64,000 bases of DNA from contig DERN01000010.1 of the NCBI GenBank assembly GCA_002360925.1, positions 218,969 to 282,968 on the forward strand, read 5' to 3'. Position numbers and translations under genes: made by a program. Source of the stretch: Flavobacteriaceae bacterium UBA3339. GTDB lineage: Bacteria; Bacteroidota; Bacteroidia; Flavobacteriales; Flavobacteriaceae. How positions within the stretch are numbered: position 1 is the stretch's first letter; each line of letters starts with the position of its first letter. This document shows, piece by piece, positions 44,758 to 53,627 of the stretch. The notes under the pieces were generated by a model, which did not search any database, had not been told where the DNA came from, and saw only the letters and a list, made by a program, of their open reading frames with translations.

Positions 44758-45750
44758 ATGATAAAACACATAATATCTTTATTAATTTTTATAGGAGTTA
44801 GTTTTTATTCGTATGCTCAGGAACGTCCTGATCATACGCTTAATAATGTAGCTCATGAACACGACGATATTCGTTCTGAAAAGAATGGAATTTCGTTTTT
44901 AGCGATTGGTGACTTTGGTCGCCACGGAGCTTTTACTCAGAAAGAAGTTGCCCGAGATATGGGAACTGTTGCAGAATTATTAGATTTAAATTTCACGATT
45001 TCGGTAGGAGATAATTTTTATCCAACCGGAGTTCAAAGTACACAGGATTATCAATGGATTTCTTCGTTCGAATCTATTTATACACATCATTTATTACACG
45101 AATCTTGGTTTGTTGCTTTAGGAAATCACGATTATGAAGGAAATTCGCAAGCGCAAATCGATTATACAAATGTTTCGAGAAGATGGGAAATGCCCGATCG
45201 TTATTTCGAAAAAATGATCCAAATCGACAAAGGAAAATATCTTCAGTTGCTGATTATTGATACCAATCCGTTTATTTCTAAATATCAAAAGAACACTTCC
45301 AAATATCTTGGAATTGACGAACAAGATACTCAAAAACAATTAATTTGGTTAGAAACTAAATTAAAAAATAACAATCCGGAAATTGTTTGGCGAATTGTTG
45401 TTGGACATCATCCACTATATTCGGGCGGAAAAAGAAAAGCAGATAAAGAAACTGTTGAAATTCAAAATATATTTGAGCCTGTTTTAGAAAAATATAAAGT
45501 TGATGCTTACATATGCGGACATGAACACGATTTACAAATCATTCGAAAAAACAAAAAACATTTGACACAGTTTTTGTCTGGCGCAGGAAGCGAACTTAGA
45601 GAAACCGGAACAACAGAAGGCACTTTGTTTGCCGAATCGGTTCCTGGGTTTATGGCTTTTACCTTAACAAATAACGTTTTAAAGGCTTATGTGATACAAT
45701 CTAATAAAAACGATTTTAAAGTAATTTATAAAACCGAAATCAAGAAATGA
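44758..45750 (+). CDS. purple acid phosphatase-like metallophosphoesterase
   Basis: 330 residues with a signal peptide (HIISLLIFIGVSFYSYAQ). The five metallophosphoesterase blocks are intact: AIGDFGRHG, SVGDNFYPTG, ALGNHDYEG, VVGHHPLYSGG and ICGHEHDLQ. The GDNFY motif, whose Tyr ligates Fe(III), places it with tartrate-resistant/purple acid phosphatases. It should hydrolyse phosphomonoesters in the periplasm or outside. It lies between the TonB receptor and the phytase in one transcript. Confidence 0.93.
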   Translation: MIKHIISLLIFIGVSFYSYAQERPDHTLNNVAHEHDDIRSEKNGISFLAIGDFGRHGAFTQKEVARDMGTVAELLDLNFTISVGDNFYPTGVQSTQDYQWISSFESIYTHHLLHESWFVALGNHDYEGNSQAQIDYTNVSRRWEMPDRYFEKMIQIDKGKYLQLLIIDTNPFISKYQKNTSKYLGIDEQDTQKQLIWLETKLKNNNPEIVWRIVVGHHPLYSGGKRKADKETVEIQNIFEPVLEKYKVDAYICGHEHDLQIIRKNKKHLTQFLSGAGSELRETGTTEGTLFAESVPGFMAFTLTNNVLKAYVIQSNKNDFKVIYKTEIKK

Positions 45751-46802
45751 AACAAAATATCTTCCTTTTATTCTTAGCTTCTTTTGCCATTTCATGTGGT
45801 TCAAAATTAGCTTCTGTTCCAAAAAACGCGCTTATTCCAAGCGTTATAACCGAAACAACGCCAAACGATACAGATGATCCTGCAATTTGGATTAACAAAA
45901 AAAATCCTGCAGAATCGTTAATCATCGGAACCGATAAAGAAGAAGTTATTGGCGGTTTATATGCATACAATTTACAAGGAAAAATTGTAAACAAAGTGTA
46001 TCCAATGGATCGACCAAACAATGTAGATATTGCTTATGATTTTACGTTAAAAGGAAAAAAAATCGATATTGCTGTTGTAACCGAACGCAAAAAAAATGTA
46101 ATCCGTATTTTTTCGCTTCCCGATTTAAAACCAATTGATAATGGAGGAATTTTGGTTTTTGAAGATTCGGATCAAAAAGATCCGATGGGAATTGCATTAT
46201 ACACAAATCCTAAAAACGCAAAAACATATGCTGTTGTTGGTAGAAAAGAAGGTCCTTCTGGCGAATATTTATATCAATATGACTTGTTGGATAGAAACGG
46301 AATTGTTGAAGCAAAACTGATTCGGAAATTCGGGAACTATTCGGGTAAAAAAGAAATAGAAGCTATTGCAGTAGATAACGAATTAGGTTTTATTTATTAT
46401 TCTGATGAAACAGCGGGAATTCGTAAATATTATGCTGATCCGGAAAAAGGAAACGGAGAATTAGCCTTTTTTGGTCAGAAAGATTTTAAACGCGATCATG
46501 AAGGAATTGCTTTGTATAAAACCAATGCTAAAAATGGCTATTTATTAATTTCGGATCAACAAGCAAATCACTTTGTTGTGTATAAAAGAGAAGGCGAAAC
46601 AAATAATGCACACGAACACAAAATGATTGCTAAAATTCCATTTTCGTCTGTTGAATGTGATGGAGCTGATGCAGTGAATTTTAATTTCGGAGCTCCTTTT
46701 ACTAACGGAATTTTTGTTGCAATGAGTAACGGAAAAGTTTTTCAATATTACGATTGGAATATCATTCAAGAAGAAATAGATAAACAACAACAAAACAAAT
46801 AA
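45747..46802 (+). CDS. beta-propeller phytase, lipoprotein
   Basis: 351 residues. A lipoprotein signal (lipobox AISC, Cys 17) is followed by a six-bladed propeller typical of BPP phytases: DTDDPAIWINKKNPAESLI, GTDKEEVIGGLYAYNLQG, NNVDIAYDF, DPMGIALYT, KEIEAIAVDNELGFIYYSDE and HEGIALY. These hold the acidic residues that bind calcium and phosphate in Bacillus phytase. It removes phosphates from calcium phytate. Start overlaps the phosphatase stop by 4 bases; a strong terminator follows. Confidence 0.94.
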   Translation: MKQNIFLLFLASFAISCGSKLASVPKNALIPSVITETTPNDTDDPAIWINKKNPAESLIIGTDKEEVIGGLYAYNLQGKIVNKVYPMDRPNNVDIAYDFTLKGKKIDIAVVTERKKNVIRIFSLPDLKPIDNGGILVFEDSDQKDPMGIALYTNPKNAKTYAVVGRKEGPSGEYLYQYDLLDRNGIVEAKLIRKFGNYSGKKEIEAIAVDNELGFIYYSDETAGIRKYYADPEKGNGELAFFGQKDFKRDHEGIALYKTNAKNGYLLISDQQANHFVVYKREGETNNAHEHKMIAKIPFSSVECDGADAVNFNFGAPFTNGIFVAMSNGKVFQYYDWNIIQEEIDKQQQNK

Positions 46803-46828
46803 AAAATCCGGCAATTGCCGGATTTTTT
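46801..46828. terminator. bidirectional terminator after the phytase gene
   Basis: Perfect palindrome, arms AAAAAATCCGGCAA / TTGCCGGATTTTTT, between convergent phytase and universal stress genes. Confidence 0.92.
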
Positions 46829-47669
46829 ATTTAAACATATCTTCTTTAAATGTTAATAAAGGAATGCGTTTGTGATACGAAAGTTTTTCGGCAACACTTG
46901 CTTCAAACAAACGATCGATAAACGATTTGTTTCTTGTTACACAACTAATAATATCGATAGAATGTTCTTCGATTGCATCAAAAATTCCTTTTACAATTTT
47001 AGTTCCACTTTTTTCAATAAAGAAAACCGGATCATTTTTAAACTGCGCTTTCCATTCGGTTATTTGCTCAGAAGGCATTAATTCTTTTCCTTTATTAATA
47101 TGGATACAATAAATATCGGCTTTGTTATTTTCGGTAAAAGGAATCATTCTTTTTAAAGCAAGAGCATCTTCTTTATCAAAAATGGTTGTGAATCCAACAG
47201 CATCAATTCCTTCGAATTTACATAAATGCGGAATACTTAAAACAGGAATATTCACGTTTTTGATAACGGCTGAAGTTTTAGAACCCAATATTTTATTTTC
47301 GAAACCTGAATTACCAGTTGTACCGATAATAATCATGTCAAATTTTTCTTGTGAAATAACATCCTGAATATTTTGAACCAACTCGCCTTCTTCTAAAATA
47401 AACTTCATCGAAATGTTGTTTAAATTATTTTCTTCGGCAAGTTTGCGCATTTCAACCACTTTTTCTTTAAATAAATCGAAAGCTCCTAATGTGCGACCTG
47501 TTGCAGCATCGTCTGTCATTTGAGATGAAATTCCGCCTGAAATGATATTTGGTGTGTACGAATGCAAAACCAAAAGTTCGCCATCGTAATTTTTACACAA
47601 TTGCAACGCATACAAAAAAGCATTGTTCGCTGTTGCAGAATAATCTGTTGGAAATAGAATTTTAATCAT
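46827..47669 (-). CDS. universal stress protein family, tandem Usp domains
   Basis: 280 residues. The first Usp domain (1-145) begins IKILFPTDYSATANNAFLYA and carries the ATP-binding motif GTTGNSGFENKILGSKT (G-2x-G-9x-GS), so it likely binds ATP. The second (150-280) has the fold pattern (SIDIISCVTRNKSFIDRLF) but not the glycine motif. Regulation and partner are unknown. Single gene. Confidence 0.9.
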   Translation of the reverse strand: MIKILFPTDYSATANNAFLYALQLCKNYDGELLVLHSYTPNIISGGISSQMTDDAATGRTLGAFDLFKEKVVEMRKLAEENNLNNISMKFILEEGELVQNIQDVISQEKFDMIIIGTTGNSGFENKILGSKTSAVIKNVNIPVLSIPHLCKFEGIDAVGFTTIFDKEDALALKRMIPFTENNKADIYCIHINKGKELMPSEQITEWKAQFKNDPVFFIEKSGTKIVKGIFDAIEEHSIDIISCVTRNKSFIDRLFEASVAEKLSYHKRIPLLTFKEDMFK

Positions 47670-47733
47670 GTTTTCTTGAATATTTTACTTCTATAAATTT
47701 AAGAAATATCTATCGATTTTTAATTAAATATCT

Positions 47734-47759
47734 AAAAAAACGACCTTAAAAGGTCGTTA
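47734..47759 (-). terminator. terminator of the M23-TonB-lipoprotein transcript
   Basis: Stem AACGACCTT / AAGGTCGTT with a 2-base loop and a minus-strand run of T, overlapping the lipoprotein stop codon. Confidence 0.85.
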
Positions 47760-48476
47760 ATTTAAAGGATTATAAGGCTCGGCTTTACATTCTTTTTCTA
47801 AAAGCTTAACAGACGCGTAATGTACTGCATCTTTTGAATCGAATTCGCCATTTTTGTTGATATCTTCTATCGTTCTGAAATACAATTTATCATCTACTAC
47901 TTTCCAATCTAACAATTCATGAAGATCGGGAGTTAATTTCACGAACTTACTTCCGTCAATATTCGATAAATAAAGCGTTTTAATATCGTTATCGTCGTAA
48001 CGTCCGTCTTTATTTGTATCGGCATCGACTAAAGTATAGACTAAAAGCTGTCTTTGCGATTTCAGAGCCAATTCATCTAAATATGTTATGGCTAAAATTT
48101 CCATTCGATTTGTAGTTAGTGGCTTTAAAGAAAGAGAATCTTTATGCTGAAACATGATATTGGAAATAAATCCGGTAATTTCAGGACTTGAATAATTCGA
48201 AATCGTATAACTTACCTGATTGGTTTTTGAACTTCCGTATTTAGACGATCCGGTATTGTAAACGCGTACATCGCCTAAAGGATGCAAAAGATAATTTGTT
48301 CCGTCAAACTTAATCGGAAGATCCGCAATCTTAATTTCGGTTGAATCTATTTTTTGATAATTTACTTCGGTAGTTTTCTGTTCATTTTCATAAATAACCT
48401 TTGGTGTTTCTTCCGCTTTTTTACACGAAACCAAAGCTATTAAAGAAATTCCCAGAATTGCAACATATGATTTCAT
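47757..48476 (-). CDS. lipoprotein with two EF-hand-like calcium loops
   Basis: 239 residues from ATG 48476, which gives a lipoprotein signal (lipobox LVSC). An ATG at 48521 would put 15 extra residues in front and overlap the upstream gene. Two 12-residue loops fit the EF-hand pattern D-x-N-x-[DN]-G: DTNKDGRYDDND and DINKNGEFDSKD, about 40 residues apart. It probably binds calcium on the cell surface. No further family is recognised. It is the last gene after the M23 peptidase and a TonB receptor. Confidence 0.8.
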   Translation of the reverse strand: MKSYVAILGISLIALVSCKKAEETPKVIYENEQKTTEVNYQKIDSTEIKIADLPIKFDGTNYLLHPLGDVRVYNTGSSKYGSSKTNQVSYTISNYSSPEITGFISNIMFQHKDSLSLKPLTTNRMEILAITYLDELALKSQRQLLVYTLVDADTNKDGRYDDNDIKTLYLSNIDGSKFVKLTPDLHELLDWKVVDDKLYFRTIEDINKNGEFDSKDAVHYASVKLLEKECKAEPYNPLN

Positions 48477-48514
48477 AGGCTTAAATCTTACTTCAAATAT
48501 AAATAAAATACTTT

Positions 48515-50980
48515 TTACCAACGCATGTTTAGCTTTAAATTAAAAGTTCGCATAGTCATACGATTAGGAATTGCGTACATTACTTTAGAATATACATCGC
48601 GCACCCAAGTATTGGTAATGGCATTTTCGTTGTTGAATAAATTGTAAATTTCGAAACCTAAAGCTACTTCATCAAAAGGTTTTAACCATTTTTTATCAGA
48701 ATTAAATGTTTGATCTTTAAAAATGTACGAAAAACCGGCATCGGTACGCATATAATTTTTTAAACGGATTTGATAATCATACGGATCAACATACGAAGGC
48801 GAACCGCCAGGTAAAGGCGTATTATAAACCAGATTTAAATACAATTTTAGATTAGGAATTGTTGGCATATAATCCTGAAACATCAATCCTAATTTTAAAC
48901 GTTGATCGGTTGGTCGCGCAATAAACCCTCTATCATTGTAATTTTCTTCAGTTTTTAAATATCCGACCGAAAGCCATGATTCAATTCCTGGAACAATTTC
49001 TCCGTTTAAACGAACATCAGCTCCATAAACATAAGCTTCGGCATTATTATCGGCTCTATATCGAATTCGCACATTCTCTAAAGTGTACGTGTTTACATTT
49101 GTTAAGTTTTTGTAATAAAGTTCGGTAAACAATTTAAATGGCGTACTTTTTATCTTAAAACTGTAATCGTTTGCTAAAACAACATGAATAGATTGTTGCG
49201 CTTTTACGTTAGGATTAATACTTCCGTCCATTGCACGCAATTCGCGATAACTTGGCGGCTGATGATACAAACCTCCAGAAAGACGGAAAACCATGTCAGC
49301 TTCCCAATTTGGTTTTATGGCAAATTGCGCACGCGGACTTACTGTTACTTGATTTTTAGAAACTTCGTAACCTTCTGCATCTACATTCCAATAATGCGCA
49401 CGAACACCAACATTAAAAAACGTTTCGTGTTCGCCAATTGCACCTCGTTTACTCCATTGCGCATAACCATTTAATCGATTAATTTTCACAAAATTGGTAG
49501 CACGCACACTTTGATAAGGCAATAATTGTCCTTCGTAAGGTTCGTAAGGTTGATTATTCGGAGTTGAAAAATACGGATGAGCCAATGAAAAACCTGCAGA
49601 ATCTACCATTTCCCATTCAACTAAACGATCGCGAATATCTTCGCTTACATAACGTACGCCCCACTCTATTTCGTTGGATTCAATTTTATGTTGTCCTTTT
49701 AATTCAGCGCTTACAATTAAAGCATCATAATTATTGCGTCCGTGATTTAATTGCGATCCCAAACCAACTGTGTATTCTACTTCTCCTGCATTTCCGCCTA
49801 AATCTTTACTTACATCGCCCATTGCATATTGCCCCCAAATGTCATAATACTCTTCTTCTTTAGTGTGATATGCCGATGCGATTAGTTTATAACTATTGTC
49901 TAAATTAGGTTTAAAAACTCCTTTTAAAGCTCCGAATAATGTTTGATAACGATCAATTTCAGATCCTTCATAAAAAACCGACATTTCTTTTACTTCTCCA
50001 CTTACAAAACTTCCAAACTTGGTTCTTTTTACTTCCGGCGTATATTCGTAGACATTTTTAGAAGCATTTAAAAGCAAACTCCACTCCCATTTTGCCGATG
50101 GTTGGAATGAAATTAACGATTGAACATCTAAATAGCGTGGTTTATAATCGACTTCTACGTCTTGAGATTTTACCAACAACGCATTATTTCTATAACGAAA
50201 TCCGGTAATAGCGTTCCATTTTTGATTTTTCGAAGCTAAATCAACAGTAAGTCCAGCTCCTAAAATACTGGCTTCTAATTGTCCGCCAAATTCTTTTGGC
50301 TTGCGGTACGTAATATCTAAAACCGACGACATTTTATCGCCATATTTCGATTGAAATCCTCCGGAAGAAAAATCGACTTTATCGGTCATCGAAGTATTGG
50401 TAAAACTTAATCCTTCTTGTTGACCAGAACGAATCAAAAACGGACGATACACTTCAATTTCATTTACATACACCAAATTCTCGTCATAATTTCCGCCTCG
50501 AACCGCATATTGTGTAGAAAGTTCGTTATTGGAATAAACGCCCGGAAGTGTTTTTAAAATATTTTCGACTCCGGCATTTGCTCCGGGAATTCTACGAATA
50601 ACATCAGGCGAAATAATTGTTGTTCCTTCGAAACGTTTTTTCAAATCTTGATCAATAACCAATTCTTTTAATTGCTCAGACGAAGCTTCGTTTAAACGAA
50701 TATTAAGTTCTAAAGACTGATTTTCTTTCAGTTCTTCATGATACGTAACAGGTTGATAATGTTCGGAAAAAAAATGAATGCTTATAGGCTGATTTGCTTC
50801 AACTTCTATAAAATAAAATCCGTTGGCATTGGTAAATACCTCTTTATTTTTGACTTGTACTGAAACATTTTCTATCGGTTTATCGGTTGCGGAAAGTACG
50901 ATTCCTTTTATTTGAGCCGTTTGTGCAAACACGCCAACCGAAAATATAGAAAACAAAAAAACGTAGATGCTTTTTTTCAA
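48515..50980 (-). CDS. TonB-dependent receptor
   Basis: 821 residues if begun at TTG 50980, which gives a normal signal peptide (KKSIYVFLFSIFSVGVFAQ). The only upstream ATG, at 51037, overlaps the M23 gene by 47 bases and puts 19 residues before the signal. A carboxypeptidase-regulatory-like domain (about 22-105) precedes the plug (RIPGANAGVENILKTLPGVY, YAVRGGNYDENLVYVNEIE) and a barrel ending NLKLNMRW. The ligand is unknown; the close genes for an M23 peptidase and a calcium-binding-like lipoprotein do not settle it. Confidence 0.88.
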   Translation of the reverse strand: MKKSIYVFLFSIFSVGVFAQTAQIKGIVLSATDKPIENVSVQVKNKEVFTNANGFYFIEVEANQPISIHFFSEHYQPVTYHEELKENQSLELNIRLNEASSEQLKELVIDQDLKKRFEGTTIISPDVIRRIPGANAGVENILKTLPGVYSNNELSTQYAVRGGNYDENLVYVNEIEVYRPFLIRSGQQEGLSFTNTSMTDKVDFSSGGFQSKYGDKMSSVLDITYRKPKEFGGQLEASILGAGLTVDLASKNQKWNAITGFRYRNNALLVKSQDVEVDYKPRYLDVQSLISFQPSAKWEWSLLLNASKNVYEYTPEVKRTKFGSFVSGEVKEMSVFYEGSEIDRYQTLFGALKGVFKPNLDNSYKLIASAYHTKEEEYYDIWGQYAMGDVSKDLGGNAGEVEYTVGLGSQLNHGRNNYDALIVSAELKGQHKIESNEIEWGVRYVSEDIRDRLVEWEMVDSAGFSLAHPYFSTPNNQPYEPYEGQLLPYQSVRATNFVKINRLNGYAQWSKRGAIGEHETFFNVGVRAHYWNVDAEGYEVSKNQVTVSPRAQFAIKPNWEADMVFRLSGGLYHQPPSYRELRAMDGSINPNVKAQQSIHVVLANDYSFKIKSTPFKLFTELYYKNLTNVNTYTLENVRIRYRADNNAEAYVYGADVRLNGEIVPGIESWLSVGYLKTEENYNDRGFIARPTDQRLKLGLMFQDYMPTIPNLKLYLNLVYNTPLPGGSPSYVDPYDYQIRLKNYMRTDAGFSYIFKDQTFNSDKKWLKPFDEVALGFEIYNLFNNENAITNTWVRDVYSKVMYAIPNRMTMRTFNLKLNMRW

Positions 50981-50990
50981 AATAGTTCTT

Positions 50991-52661
50991 TTAGTTAACA
51001 ACAATGGTTTGTTCAAATTTAGTATTATTTCCGACACGATCGGTTACTTCTACTCTTAAAACGTTGTTTCCGTTTAAATATTTTTCATCTTTTAACTTAT
51101 GAACTAACTTTTTTGTTTTATAATCGTATTCCATCAAAATCCATTCGCTGTTTAAAAAAGCGTTATAAGTTCCTATTCCCGATACTTCATCTTCAATTTC
51201 AAAAACCAATTCATCCTGATTTTCATAAACTTCTTTCGAGCTTAAAAACGTAATTTTGGGTGCTTTTAAATCCTGAACCAATTCATAAGTCCCTAATTCT
51301 TTTGTACGAATTCTAAAATCGTTTCCGCGTTTCCAAGTATCGAAATATTTGACTTTATAATTCCCAATTAAACCAATAAACGTTTTGTCTTTATTAGGAT
51401 AATCTTCGGGAACCATTATTTTAATATTGATGTTTTTTTGAACAGGAAATTCGTCTTTATGAAGTTTTAAAGCATTTTTCCCGAATTGTATATCTAAATA
51501 AACATCTTCGTAAAACGTGCGCGCGTCCCATTCGACCGATACATTTTCGTTTTCAAAAACATAATCTTTTAAATAATCGATGTACTTTCCGTTCGGAATC
51601 TCTTTTTGAATCGATTTATCATCAGAAAAAGTAATCGGAATATCGATAGTTTGTTTATTTAAATGTGCATCATAAACTTCGATTTTATAATTGGCATCGC
51701 CTTGTTTTTTGAGTTCAATTATTCCGTTATTTTTCTTTGTTTTAATCAAACTTAAAGGCAATTCGTTTATCACAAACAATTTTTGAATTCGATTTCCGGT
51801 TTGTTTGTAATATTTATAATCAATAAACTGATTGATATGTCTGGTTTCGTTGAACGAAAATTCGTCGAAAACCACTTCGAATGTTTTTGTTCCGTTTAAA
51901 TAGGTTACAATTTTATAAATTCCATTTTTTCCTCGACTATTATTTTGCGTATCGTATGTATTAATTCCAAAACCAATTGCGCCTTTTGCTTTTATGGTGT
52001 TGCTTTTATATGTTCCGTTCGATTTTTTCAACGAAACTTCGAAAAACTGATTATTTTTATCAATCATTGTTTCGTCTGAAAGCGGATAAACGTAAACTCC
52101 GTTTATAATGGGTGCTTCGGTATCAACCACATTTTCGTTTAAATAAACCGTCAACGGATTTAAAATATGTTCGGTTTTAGTATTTCGAATTTCGTAATGA
52201 AGATGCGGACCGCCGCTTCCGCCAGTATTTCCAATATAACCAATTATATCGCCTTTTTTAACAGGCAATTCGTTTGCAAGAGGAAACAATTCTATTTCGA
52301 AACTCTGCTTTTGATATTGTTTTTCCTGAACATATGAATTTATTTTTTCGCCGTATTCGTTTAAATGCCCATAAACCGTTGTAAATCCGTTATTATGTTT
52401 TAAATAAAGTGCTTTTCCATAACCAAACGTACTTACTTTAATTCGATTAATCACGCCATCTTCCGGAGCATAAACCGGATCTCCAATTTTAAAATTCGCA
52501 CTAAAATCAGTTCCCGAATGAAAGTGATCGGGACGCAATTCGCCAAAACTTCCTGCAACAAGTAACGGAATCTTGATTGGAACACCGAAATTAAACTGAT
52601 TTTTATTTTGAGCGATTCCATTTAACGAAATCAAAAAAAGTATTAAAGAGCGATAAAACAT
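50991..52661 (-). CDS. M23 family metallopeptidase (LytM-type)
   Basis: 556 residues with a signal peptide (FYRSLILFLISLNGIAQ). The M23 domain is N-terminal (about 30-190): first zinc ligands in FHSGTDFSA (H and D), then TVYGHLNEYG and the last ligand in GPHLHYEIR, all present. It should cleave crosslinks or other Gly-rich peptides in the envelope. The remaining ~360 residues are Ig-like beta domains of unknown role. First gene of a three-gene group with a TonB receptor and a lipoprotein. Confidence 0.93.
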   Translation of the reverse strand: MFYRSLILFLISLNGIAQNKNQFNFGVPIKIPLLVAGSFGELRPDHFHSGTDFSANFKIGDPVYAPEDGVINRIKVSTFGYGKALYLKHNNGFTTVYGHLNEYGEKINSYVQEKQYQKQSFEIELFPLANELPVKKGDIIGYIGNTGGSGGPHLHYEIRNTKTEHILNPLTVYLNENVVDTEAPIINGVYVYPLSDETMIDKNNQFFEVSLKKSNGTYKSNTIKAKGAIGFGINTYDTQNNSRGKNGIYKIVTYLNGTKTFEVVFDEFSFNETRHINQFIDYKYYKQTGNRIQKLFVINELPLSLIKTKKNNGIIELKKQGDANYKIEVYDAHLNKQTIDIPITFSDDKSIQKEIPNGKYIDYLKDYVFENENVSVEWDARTFYEDVYLDIQFGKNALKLHKDEFPVQKNINIKIMVPEDYPNKDKTFIGLIGNYKVKYFDTWKRGNDFRIRTKELGTYELVQDLKAPKITFLSSKEVYENQDELVFEIEDEVSGIGTYNAFLNSEWILMEYDYKTKKLVHKLKDEKYLNGNNVLRVEVTDRVGNNTKFEQTIVVN

Positions 52662-52776
52662 ATCTAAAATTTTAAATTAGAATAAGATAAGTCGATTTTC
52701 TTAAAACAGCATCAAAATTAATACACATAAATACGTGTATTTTCATATTTTTTTTTTATTTTCGACTAATTAATAT

Positions 52777-52784
52777 TAAATTTG
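52777..52784 (+). promoter_or_regulatory. -7 box of the coiled-coil/zapA promoter
   Basis: TAAATTTG, full TAnnTTTG match, 22 bases before the first ATG of the zapA operon. No clear TTG upstream. Confidence 0.5.
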
Positions 52785-52806
52785 TGTAATAAATTAAGGC
52801 TGTATA

Positions 52807-53106
52807 ATGGAGAAACTGAGTGATATCACCTTATCGATTGAAGCTAAGTTAGTAAAACTTATACAGCATTTAGAAAAAGTTGTTGAAGAAAACGAATCTT
52901 TAAAAGAAGAACTTTCGAAGCAACATACACAGTACACCGAATTACAAAAAAAACACAGTGAATTATTGAAGCAATTTGATGATTTAAAAATGGTAAATTC
53001 GTTGTTGGGCAGTGAAGATTATAAAAAAGAAACAAAACTAAAGATAAATTCATTAGTTCGCGAAATAGATTATTGCATCTCACAATTAGCTAAAATTGAA
53101 GATTAA
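52807..53106 (+). CDS. coiled-coil protein upstream of zapA
   Basis: 99 residues that form a near-continuous coiled coil (LSIEAKLVKLIQHLEKVVEE onward to about residue 60), with a C-terminal helical cap. The composition and the position ending directly before zapA (the ATG of zapA follows the stop at once) suggest a division-associated protein, functionally like ZapB. Sequence alone does not establish that. Confidence 0.8.
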   Translation: MEKLSDITLSIEAKLVKLIQHLEKVVEENESLKEELSKQHTQYTELQKKHSELLKQFDDLKMVNSLLGSEDYKKETKLKINSLVREIDYCISQLAKIED

Positions 53107-53418
53107 ATGAATATGGATGAGAAGCTAAAAATAAAAGTAAGTATTGCCGACAGGGTTTACCCGCTAACCGTGGAACCTGAACAAGAGGAAGGAATACGAG
53201 CTGCAACGAAAAAAATCGAAGCAATGATTACGCAACTTGAAGAACACTTTGCCATGCGCGATAAACAGGACGTTTTAGCCTTTTGCGCTTTACAATTTGC
53301 TTCGCAAGTAGAACAAAATAGAATACAAAATGAAGAAGGCTTAGAAGATTCTAAGCTAAAACTAATAGAATTTAACAATAGTTTAGAAGAAATTTTAACA
53401 AGACATCGTATAAAATAA
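53107..53418 (+). CDS. zapA: cell division protein ZapA
   Basis: 103 residues. The N-terminal ZapA domain reads KIKVSIADRVYPLTVEPEQE and is followed by a C-terminal coiled coil (about 40-100; VLAFCALQFASQVEQNRI). It binds FtsZ filaments and bundles them at the division site. As in many bacteria, a 6S-type RNA follows. Confidence 0.93.
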   Translation: MNMDEKLKIKVSIADRVYPLTVEPEQEEGIRAATKKIEAMITQLEEHFAMRDKQDVLAFCALQFASQVEQNRIQNEEGLEDSKLKLIEFNNSLEEILTRHRIK

Positions 53419-53447
53419 CAACCAATTTTTCTGGTTGTAATAGTACT

Positions 53448-53608
53448 GCTCACATTAGCTACTGTTTGATAAACTCAACACTAACAAATTAAAATGGGCG
53501 AAGCATTATCACTAAAGCAAGCTACTTTTAGTAGATCCTTGAACGGTAAGATAGCTCAAAACATGTTTTTTCAGAGTTTATGCAACTCTTCTAATGTGGG
53601 CTTTTTTT
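53448..53608 (+). ncRNA. ssrS: probable 6S-type RNA (6S-Flavo)
   Basis: A non-coding gap between zapA and rny, the usual place of 6S RNA. Ends pair: GCTCACATTAG (53448-53458) with CTAATGTGGGC (53591-53601), followed by 7 T, which acts as terminator. A second stem pairs ATAAACTC (53469-53476) with GAGTTTAT (53574-53581), leaving a large central bubble with small hairpins, such as CTAC...GTAG at 53523-53534. This long-rod shape suits 6S RNA, which binds housekeeping RNA polymerase. A hairpin just after zapA (53418-53438) without T tail may be a leader. Exact ends are inferred. Confidence 0.75.
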
Positions 53609-53627
53609 ATTAACTATTTACTCATTA

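Noticed and set aside
41956..46802. Polysaccharide utilisation locus
   Set aside because: There is a TonB receptor, but no SusD homologue or glycoside hydrolase; the partners are a phosphatase and a phytase.
48515..52661. Biosynthetic or siderophore gene cluster around the TonB receptor
   Set aside because: No synthetase, FecR/sigma pair, or ABC importer is adjacent; ligand cannot be assigned.
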